Source of the DNA: JBDSSS01 sp963764195
Lineage (GTDB): Bacteria; Actinomycetota; Actinomycetes; Actinomycetales; Dermatophilaceae
Direction of reading: 5' to 3'
Length of the DNA stretch: 64,000 nt
Assembly (NCBI GenBank): GCA_963764195.1
Contig: CAVXRG010000008.1
Span: 62,001-126,000 of the forward strand
Positions 54,016 through 64,000 of this stretch are shown here, piece by piece. The notes under the pieces were generated by a model. It was given only the letters and a program-made list of their open reading frames with translations, searched no databases and was not told the DNA's origin. Made by a program: the position numbers and the translations under genes. Each line of letters opens with the position of its first letter. Position 1 is the stretch's first letter.

Positions 54016-55305
54016 CGCACGACCGCCAGGTCGCGCTTGACCCACATGGCGTTCGGCACGACCTGGCAGAGCAGGACGGAAACGCTGGTCGCAAGCACCG
54101 GGGCGGCTGCCCCCAAGGCTGGGAATGAGGGTCCACGCCAGACCCAGCGTCAGGGGGATCATGACGAAGATGGGGATGAGTTGGAAGCGCAGTCCTTTGG
54201 AGTCCGTCATATACATGCCCAAGGGGTATTTGGCGGCCTGGATCGTCACGAAGAACACGAAGGCCGCGACGAGGGGGAGGTCAAGCGTGATCGCCCCGTT
54301 CGCGACGATCCGGACTACGAAGGGCAGCACCAACGTGAGGGCCAGACCCATGGACAGCCCGCCGACGGTGAAGATGGCTGCCGCCGCGGCGGGCGACGCC
54401 CGATCACCGTCACTCCGCGCCTTGGCGTAGTGCGGCCAGAGGGCCACGCCGGCGGTGTAGATCGCCTGGAGCACGATTCCGAACAGCTGCGAGGCCAGGT
54501 TGTAACTCGCGAGATCGGCGGTCGTCCCGCGATGGCTCAGCAGAATCCTGCCCGTCTGCATGGCAATCGGCAGAGCGATCATCTGCACCAGCATGGGCCA
54601 GGCCAGGTACAGCACCGGCACGCCCGGGCGAGAGCGCACCCTGGGGACATCTCGAAACGCGGCCCCGATCTGTGGACGCAGCAGTCGGCCGGCGACGAAG
54701 AGCATGGTGCCCAGCACCGTCGCGAGCGCCACGTAGCTCGCGACGGCGAGGTAGTTGGCAGCGGCAGCACCGATGGCGACCATTGAGAGCACCCACAGCA
54801 TGACGATGGGAGCAGTCAAACCCTGAATGGCGGTCTGCAACGGGTTACGACCCAACCCGACCAACACCCGAGAGCCGACGCCCATGGGTAAGCCAACGCC
54901 GAAGATGGCCAAGCAGAGCGTTGCGGCGGCGTCGCCACCGGGGAGGAGTCCGTCGCCGAGAACCGCCGGCCACAGGCCGGTCACATAGAGCAGGATGCTG
55001 ACGGCGATGATGACGAGCCCTGAGGTCATCATCACTCGGAAGGCGCTGGTGATGGTGCGGCGGACCACGTCGTCGTCGACCGGGTCCTTCGACCCGGCGA
55101 TGTTGTTGACGATGACCGCGGCAATGCCCAGGTCGGCGAAGGGGATCAGTGCAGGAAGTGAGGCGAGCAGCCCGTACTGTCCGTAGGCAGCCACGCCGAA
55201 GTGGCCGATGATGAGGCGGCTGGTGATGATGCCGAGCAGGCCAGAGAGTCCACTCACGGCAACCTGGATACCGGCGCTACGGCCGACGACGCGCCAGATG
55301 CTCAT
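54012..55305 (-). CDS. Wzx-type flippase (second MOP-family exporter), C-terminal frameshift
   Basis: From ATG 55305 the protein runs MSIWRVVGRSAGIQVAVSGLSGLLG with about twelve hydrophobic helices and the family segment RLIIGHFGVAAYGQYGLLASL near the N-terminus. Around 54120 the frame slips: the expected ending QVVPNAMWVKRDLAVVR and the TGA at 54012-54014 are in another frame, while the uncorrected frame runs on through the next gene to 53791. The restored length is about 431 residues. It follows the CDP-alcohol phosphotransferase by 6 bases. Confidence 0.83.
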
Positions 55306-55311
55306 CGACGG

Positions 55312-56046
55312 TTACCGGGCCAGGCGTCCGAGTGCGGCGATCTCGGCGAACCACTTCCGGGTGGCCAGCGCGAGGAAGCCGAGCATCGCGGCCGTGAGCA
55401 GGGTGTAGATCCACGCGAACGCCGTGGTCGCGCCAAGGAGGAGGAACGAAAGGCAGAGAACCCCGTAGTCGGTCGGAAGGACGAGGACCGAGCGCAGCCA
55501 CGGCATTCTGCCGTCAGTGGGGGCGCTGGAGGTGACGCCGTGCGCCCGACGAAGCTGCTCGGTCAGGATCATCGCGAAGAACAGCACTGCGCCGGCGACA
55601 GCGTTCGCGAGCGGCACCAGAAGCCACCACGTCGGAACGGTGTCGAAGCGGAAGAAGCCAATCGCCAGGGCGAGCGGCTGTGCCGAGACCTTGGTGGCGT
55701 CCACGACGTGGTCGAGCCACTCACCAACGGGAGTGCCGGTGCCGGTCAGGCGGGCTACCTGACCGTCGGCCGAGTCAAACGCGTACCCGATGACGAAGAG
55801 CACGGACACACAGATGCCAACAGGCCACGAGGGGGAGACGGTGGCCAGCAGGATGATTCCGGCAAAGGTGAAGAGGGCGCTCATGCCGGTGACCTGGTTT
55901 GGTGAGAGCCCCCGACCAAAGGCCCAGGCCGCCAGGTAGCGACCGATGCGGCGGTTGACGAAGCGCGAATAGGCAGGCGCGCTCCGAGCGGCGCCCTTCT
56001 GAGCGCTTTCCAGGCGGGTCATGACCGAGCGAAAGCTCTCACTCAC
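55312..56046 (-). CDS. CDP-alcohol phosphatidyltransferase family protein
   Basis: The 244-residue protein has six or so membrane helices and the complete family motif D-x2-D-G-x2-A-R-x8-G-x3-D-x3-D (DSADGQVARLTG...GEWLDHVVD, residues about 91-116). These enzymes transfer a phosphoryl-alcohol from a CDP-alcohol to an acceptor alcohol. Between EPS genes it may add a phospho-polyol or make a lipid anchor; housekeeping phospholipid synthesis is an alternative. GTG 56046 is the start. It is probably co-transcribed with the Wzx gene. Confidence 0.88.
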   Translation of the reverse strand: MSESFRSVMTRLESAQKGAARSAPAYSRFVNRRIGRYLAAWAFGRGLSPNQVTGMSALFTFAGIILLATVSPSWPVGICVSVLFVIGYAFDSADGQVARLTGTGTPVGEWLDHVVDATKVSAQPLALAIGFFRFDTVPTWWLLVPLANAVAGAVLFFAMILTEQLRRAHGVTSSAPTDGRMPWLRSVLVLPTDYGVLCLSFLLLGATTAFAWIYTLLTAAMLGFLALATRKWFAEIAALGRLAR

Positions 56047-56209
56047 GTTGGGCAGGTCTCCTTGGGATCAGCTGATGGCGTCAGGCTAGGCGTCAGCGGC
56101 GCCTGAGTCGGCCACCGGGTCCGCGATCATCATCCGTCGACCGCGACCGCGGAGGCGCCGAATTCGTCGACGTCACGAGTGCGAGTGGGCGACGCGTCGA
56201 ACTGCCACC

Positions 56210-57484
56210 TCAAGGAGTCGTGCCTTTGCCCGTCGCTACCGGGGGGTTGGGAACCGAGTCGTCGACCGCGCTGCCGCGCTCCCCGGCGGAAGTGACAGCT
56301 TCGGGCCACGTCTGCCGACGCCGCAGCCGCTGCGGGCCGCTCGTCTCGCGCGCCACGAGGGCGAAGGCCAGCCGCTCGTACGCGTCAGCGACGCGGTCCC
56401 AGTCGTAGTCACGGGCGCGCTGCCGGAGGCGCTCGCCGCGCTCTGCCGTGAGGTCCTCGAAGAACTCGGCGTCCGCGAGTAGCTCGTGAAGGTCGGTGGC
56501 CTCGAGGAAGTAGCGGCCCTGCTCCAGCAGCACTTCGCGGTTGAAGTCGACCCCGTAGGCGATCGTCGCCCTCCCGGCGCCGATCGCACGAAGAAGCGAT
56601 GGGTTCGTACCGCCGACCGAGTGGCCGTGGAGATAGGTCAGCGCGTTGCCGTAGAGCTGATCGAGCAGATCCTGGTCGTAGATGCCCCCGACGAGCTTCA
56701 CCCGCTCGTCGCCCGCGGCGAGCGACCGCACCCGTTCGATGTAGTCGTCTGCGTAAGGTGCCGACCCAACGACGAGGAGCGGATACTCCGCGTCGCTGCT
56801 GACATAACCCTCGACGATGACGTCGACGTGGTTCTCCGGCTCGAAGCGCGAGACGACGAGGTGGAACCGGTCCTTTTCGACCCCCAGTTCGACGAGTCGG
56901 TCGGAAGGCACGTCCTCCAGGATCGGGGCTCCGTACGCAATGAGCTCGGTCGCGGCACCGAACTCACGCTCGTAGTAGTCGGCTATACCCTGCGCGTCGG
57001 CGATCAGGGCGTCTGACAGGCGGACCGCCGCGCTCTCAGCGTTGCGGTAATAGCGCTGACCGGTGGGACCCCACTTGGCCCGCTTCCACTCGAGACCGTC
57101 GACGTGTGTCGCAACCGGTATGCCGGCAGCCCGGAGCAAGGGCAGGAACGGCGCGTTCGCACTGTTGAAGACGAACGCGACGTCGGTCCGGTTGCGTATC
57201 AGGTGCATCGACGAGATCCCTGTGTGCGCGAGCGTGTCCAGGGAACGCTTCCGAACGGTGGGGAGGGTGACGAGTTCCATGCCGAGATAGGAGGTCATCG
57301 TCTCCGGGACGTTACCGTCACGGCAGTAGACGCGGACGGAATGGCCGCGCGCGGCGAGCCTCTTGCCCACCTCCTCGACTGCGGTCTCGAACCCCCCGTA
57401 CCGGGCCGGCACCCCCCTCGTTCCGACCATGGCGATGGACAGGCTGTCGGCGGCACCCCCGGCCATGATCTTCCCCATTCTCAT
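56210..57484 (-). CDS. GT4 glycosyltransferase with DUF1972 N-terminal domain
   Basis: The protein (up to 424 residues) has the DUF1972/rhamnosyltransferase-like opening IAMVGTRGVPARYGGFETAV, then VFNSANAPFLPLLRAAGIPV, HVDGLEWKRAKWGPTGQRYY, VVSRFEPENHVDVIVEGY and GHSVGGTNPSLLRAIGAGRA in the donor domain. Relatives add rhamnose early in capsule repeat synthesis. ATGs at 57484, 57478 and 57466 are all possible; GGGGA precedes the last (MAGGAADS) by 7 bases. It is the outermost gene of the second EPS half, next to mfd. Confidence 0.87.
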   Translation of the reverse strand: MRMGKIMAGGAADSLSIAMVGTRGVPARYGGFETAVEEVGKRLAARGHSVRVYCRDGNVPETMTSYLGMELVTLPTVRKRSLDTLAHTGISSMHLIRNRTDVAFVFNSANAPFLPLLRAAGIPVATHVDGLEWKRAKWGPTGQRYYRNAESAAVRLSDALIADAQGIADYYEREFGAATELIAYGAPILEDVPSDRLVELGVEKDRFHLVVSRFEPENHVDVIVEGYVSSDAEYPLLVVGSAPYADDYIERVRSLAAGDERVKLVGGIYDQDLLDQLYGNALTYLHGHSVGGTNPSLLRAIGAGRATIAYGVDFNREVLLEQGRYFLEATDLHELLADAEFFEDLTAERGERLRQRARDYDWDRVADAYERLAFALVARETSGPQRLRRRQTWPEAVTSAGERGSAVDDSVPNPPVATGKGTTP

Positions 57485-57733
57485 ACGTCTCGCTGCGCCT
57501 ACCCAGAGGGCGCGAGAATTACTCTTTCCTCCAGATCCTAGGCGGTTTCATCTCAGATGACCAAGAAATGGCTGATTGAGTACATTTGGGTTCGCGGCTA
57601 CCGGCGGTGGTCCCCGGCGATGGCCTGTCCGCCGACCTGCCCGGGAATGATACGCGGAGGCAACGCCTACGATTGACTGCGCCCCCTGTCGGCCCGGCAC
57701 GGGGAACTTGCCGCTGCTCGACGATGGACTGCG

Positions 57734-61316
<3,583 letters not shown>

Positions 61317-61323
61317 CCGCGGC

Positions 61324-61346
61324 ACGGGGCGGGGCGGGTGCCCCGT
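61324..61346 (+). terminator. Hairpin between mfd and the lipoprotein gene
   Basis: ACGGGGC (61324-61330) pairs with GCCCCGT (61340-61346) around a 9-base G-rich loop, 7 bases past the mfd stop. It has no U-tract, and the next gene starts 36 bases on, so it may only attenuate. Confidence 0.4.
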
Positions 61347-61382
61347 AGGATGGCAGTCGCGTCCGCCAGCAGAGGAGATTCA

Positions 61383-61949
61383 GTGAAGGCTTGGTCAGCC
61401 CCGTCCGCGAGGCGACTCGCCGTGTCCGCCGTCGCCGGCCTCAGTGCCGTCGCGCTGCTCGGCGGGTGCGGGTTCGACACGCGTCAGCAGGCGGCCGCGG
61501 TCGTCAACGGTGACGTCATCAGCGAGTCGGACGTCCGCACCACCTACGAGCAGCTCCAGGCGGCCAAGCTCGACTTCCCCGAGAACGTCGTCGTCACGGC
61601 GCTCATCGCGGCGCCGCTGCTGGAGAAGTCGGTCAACCCGGCCAGCTGGCAGCCGGATGACACCTACGCCTCGGCCATCGCCTCGATCTCGGCGCCGACC
61701 CCGACGACGAAGGATTTCGTCACGGCCGTCGCGCTCATCCAGTCCAACAAGATGACCCCGGCGGACGTCACGGCCTACCGCAAGGCCCTCAGCACGGCCG
61801 ACATCTCGGTCAGCCCCAAGTTCGGGCGGGTCGTCCAGTCCGACACCGGGCCCGTCTACTTCTCACTCGGTCCGACGACGCCCAACTGGATCAAGCCGGC
61901 TACACCTGCTGCGCCCGCGCCAACCGGGACCCCCGGGAGCGCCGGCTGA
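61383..61949 (+). CDS. SurA N-terminal-like lipoprotein
   Basis: The 188-residue protein has a signal peptide ending in a lipobox (VALLGGC, Cys at about residue 24), so it is probably anchored to the outer face of the cytoplasmic membrane. The mature part begins with a SurA/trigger-factor-like stretch (AAVVNGDVISESDVRTTYEQ). It lacks a full peptidyl-prolyl isomerase domain and ends in a Pro/Ala/Thr-rich tail. GTG 61383 follows GAGGAG and was preferred to the open frame from 61338. A lipoprotein at this place between mfd and mazG recurs in actinobacteria. Confidence 0.82.
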   Translation: MKAWSAPSARRLAVSAVAGLSAVALLGGCGFDTRQQAAAVVNGDVISESDVRTTYEQLQAAKLDFPENVVVTALIAAPLLEKSVNPASWQPDDTYASAIASISAPTPTTKDFVTAVALIQSNKMTPADVTAYRKALSTADISVSPKFGRVVQSDTGPVYFSLGPTTPNWIKPATPAAPAPTGTPGSAG

Positions 61950-61963
61950 CCACCGAGCCGCCC

Positions 61964-62953
61964 GTGACCGGTCGCGTCGTCCTGCTCGTCTCGACCCCGC
62001 GCGTCGCACCGGGTCTGCTGACCCGCGAGGCCTGGTCGACTTTGGCCCAGGCGGATGCCGTCTGGGGCGTCCCCGGCGAGCCGCAGCCCGACGCCGTCGT
62101 CGAGTCGGGCGTCGAGCTGGCGCCCGGTGACCCGTCGGACCCCGCGGGCCTGGCCCGTCGCCTCGTGGCCGCTGCCGCGACGAGCGTCGTGGTCTGGGTT
62201 GGTTCCTCGGACGGTGACCCCGGCCTGAGCGACGCCGTGGCGGTCGAGGTGAGCAGCCTGCCCGAGCCACCCGACGTCGAGCTGCTGGTCGGCTCGTTCG
62301 ACGTGCCGGGCGGCCGCCTGCTCGACGTCGTCGCGGTGATGGACCGGCTGCGGTCGCCGGGGGGATGCCCCTGGGACGCCGAGCAGACGCATGCCTCGCT
62401 CGTGCCGTACCTGCTCGAGGAGAGCCACGAGGCGATCGAGGCCATCGAGTCCGGGGACCCGGCCCACATGCAGGAGGAGCTCGGGGACCTGCTGCTGCAG
62501 ATCGCCTTCCAGGCGCGCGTGGCTCAGGAGCACCCGCGACGCCCGTTCGACATCGACGACGTGGCGGCCGGGCTCGTCGACAAGCTGGTCCGCCGTCACC
62601 CCCACGTCTTCGCCGACGACCCGGCTGACACCCCGGCCGCGGTCGAGGCCAACTGGGAGACGATCAAGGCGGGGGAGAAGCAGGAGCGCAGGCACCCGCT
62701 CGACGGGGTGCCGCTCTCGCTCCCGGCACTCGCCCGCGCCGAGAAGTACGTCGGCAGGCTGGAGCGGGCCGGCCGCGAGGACCTCGTCGACGTGGCCGTC
62801 GCGCGCGGTGACCTCGGGGCCGTGCTGCTCGACACCGTGAGGCGGGCCCGTGCTGCCGGGGTCGACGCCGAGGGCGCGCTCCGGGACACGCTGCGCGAGC
62901 TGGTGGCCGCCAGCGAGGCGACCACCGAGCCCGTCGGATCGTCGGGTCAGTAG
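61964..62953 (+). CDS. mazG: MazG nucleoside triphosphate pyrophosphohydrolase
   Basis: MazG hydrolyses (d)NTPs to NMP and pyrophosphate, cleaning damaged nucleotides. The 329-residue protein has an N-terminal extension of about 110 residues, then LRSPGGCPWDAEQTHASLVP, LLEESHEAIEAIESGD and EELGDLLLQIAFQARVA (the acidic metal-binding EE-x-D pattern), HPHVFADDPA and NWETIKAGEKQ. GTG 61964 is the likely start, 14 bases after the lipoprotein stop. Its 3' end overlaps the convergent sugar-transferase gene by 7 bases. Confidence 0.93.
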   Translation: MTGRVVLLVSTPRVAPGLLTREAWSTLAQADAVWGVPGEPQPDAVVESGVELAPGDPSDPAGLARRLVAAAATSVVVWVGSSDGDPGLSDAVAVEVSSLPEPPDVELLVGSFDVPGGRLLDVVAVMDRLRSPGGCPWDAEQTHASLVPYLLEESHEAIEAIESGDPAHMQEELGDLLLQIAFQARVAQEHPRRPFDIDDVAAGLVDKLVRRHPHVFADDPADTPAAVEANWETIKAGEKQERRHPLDGVPLSLPALARAEKYVGRLERAGREDLVDVAVARGDLGAVLLDTVRRARAAGVDAEGALRDTLRELVAASEATTEPVGSSGQ

Positions 62954-64000
62954 GCCCCGCGCGAGCGCACCACGGCGTGCAGGGTGCGTCCGAGGATCGT
63001 CAGGTCCTGCACGATCGACCAGTTGTCGACGTAGTAGAGGTCGAGCCGGACCGTGTCCTCCCAGGAGAGGTCCGAGCGGCCGGAGACCTGCCACAGGCCG
63101 GTCAGGCCAGGGCGGACGTGGAGGCGGCGCTGGACGTCGGTCTCGTAGCGGCGGACCTCGGCGGGCAGGGCCGGGCGCGGGCCGACGAGGCTCATCTCGC
63201 CGTTGACGACGTTGATCAGCTGCGGCAGCTCGTCGAGCGACAGGCGTCGGATGATGCCACCGACCCGCGTGATCCGCGGGTCGTTCTTCGCCTTGAACAA
63301 CACGCTCCCGGCGTTGGCGTTGAGGTGGCTGATCCCGGCGAGCTTGGCCTCGGCGTCGACGACCATGCTGCGGAACTTGAGGCACTCGAAGAACTGGCCG
63401 TCGCGGCCCACCCGCGTCTGCCGGAAGACCACGGGGCCGCGGTCCTCGAGCTTGATGGAGATCGCGACGGCGAGCATGATCGGCAGCCCGATGACGAGCA
63501 GGACGGAGGCGCCGACGACGTCGAAGGAGCGCTTCAGCCAGCGCGAGGCGGCCAGGCTACGCGGCTGCTCGACGTGGACGAGCGGGAGCCCGCCGATCGG
63601 GCGCATCGTCATCCGACCGGAGGAGATGTCGCTGAGGCTGGGCACGACCGCCATCTGCACCTGGTGGCCCTCGAGGTCCCAGGCAATGCGACGGAAGTCA
63701 GCCGACGAGGGGAAGGCGCCCTCGGTGAAGACGATGAGGTCGGCCTGCTCGCGCAGCACCGACTACGGCGGTGGTGGAGGTGGTGCCCACGACGGTGGTC
63801 CCGTGCGGGGTTGCCGCGACCGGGTTGGAGGAGGGCAGGACCGCTCCGACGATCTCGTAGCCGAGCCAGCTCTCGCGCCGCAGGACGGCTGCGACGTCGT
63901 CGACGTGACTCGCCGTTCCCGCGATGAGGACCCTCGTGGTGAGGCGTCCGTTCTTGTGTGCCCGGTGCACGCCCCGGCGTGAGGTCCAGCGCCACGTGAC
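62947..64000 (-). CDS. Exopolysaccharide polyprenyl glycosylphosphotransferase, 5' truncated by the window and one frameshift
   Basis: This is the C-terminal 350 or so residues of a WcaJ/WbaP-type initiating enzyme, which puts a sugar-1-phosphate on undecaprenyl phosphate. A CoA-binding-like middle domain (TRVLIAGTASHVDDVAAVLR) is followed by a helix (VVGASVLLVIGLPIMLAVAI) and the catalytic cytosolic part: GPVVFRQTRVGRDG, FKCL-like FECLKFRSMV, TRVGGIIRRLSLDELPQLIN, MSLVGPRPALPAEV, RPGLTGLWQVSGRS. One extra base at 63760 breaks the frame between TSTTAVV and VLREQADLIV. The membrane-spanning N-terminus is outside the window. Confidence 0.92.

Overview
The window is high-GC DNA from an actinobacterium. 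It carries the conserved actinobacterial chromosomal backbone rsmA-ispE-ABC-F ... tetR / tRNA-Gln-glmU-prs ... rplY-pth ... mfd-lipoprotein-mazG. Together with the codon use and the kinds of surface proteins present, this points to the order Micrococcales, possibly Intrasporangiaceae-like; the family-level guess is inference.

Layout. Positions 1-5.2 kb hold the end of rsmA, ispE, a Uup-type ABC-F ATPase, a small VOC-fold protein, and a divergent MarR regulator / trans-aconitate methyltransferase pair (TamR/Tam type) with a striking palindromic operator. Positions 5.5-8.9 kb hold a TetR regulator, tRNA-Gln(UUG), glmU and prs. Positions 8.9-12.1 kb hold a CGNR zinc-finger protein transcribed into an iron-sulfur photolyase (one frameshift), and a divergent EamA transporter. 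Positions 12.2-30.0 kb are the first half of a large exopolysaccharide (EPS) locus: two left-handed beta-helix acyltransferases, a Gfo/Idh oxidoreductase, an NAD-sugar epimerase, two DegT aminotransferases, several glycosyltransferases, a Wzx flippase, two kinase-less Wzz-type proteins, a Wzy-type polymerase/ligase and a WecG/TagA/CpsF transferase. The housekeeping pair rplY-pth (30.66-31.99 kb) then interrupts the locus. Positions 32.4-57.5 kb are the second half: a roughly 1,650-residue secreted propeller/FN3/LamG/PKD protein, a second Wzy, an OafA-type acyltransferase, a secreted right-handed beta-helix protein, a Wzc-type BY-kinase, many glycosyltransferases, a second Wzx and a CDP-alcohol phosphotransferase. 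Positions 57.7-63.0 kb return to the backbone (mfd, SurA-like lipoprotein, mazG). The window ends inside a polyprenyl-phosphate sugar-1-phosphate transferase, the expected initiating enzyme for EPS assembly.

How the genes work together. The Gfo/Idh, epimerase, DegT and acyltransferase genes probably make an amino- or acylamino-sugar nucleotide. The sugar transferase at the right edge would start the lipid-linked repeat unit, the GT2/GT4/WecG enzymes would extend it, Wzx would flip it, Wzy would polymerise it, and the Wzz/Wzc proteins would set chain length. The secreted PKD/LamG and beta-helix proteins would bind or trim the product. Two Wzx, two Wzy and three Wzz-type genes suggest two assembly systems or one compound locus.

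Data quality. Many genes contain single-base frameshifts whose flanking protein sequence stays well conserved (phr, DegT-2, Wzx1, mfd, the sugar transferase). They are dense at 32.7-36.5 kb and 46.5-54 kb. Conserved housekeeping genes are affected too, and missing or extra single bases are commoner than in-frame stops, so sequencing or assembly indels are the simplest explanation. True decay of the EPS genes cannot be excluded from the sequence alone. Coordinates in those stretches are approximate.

No CRISPR array, prophage, integrase or intact insertion sequence was seen.
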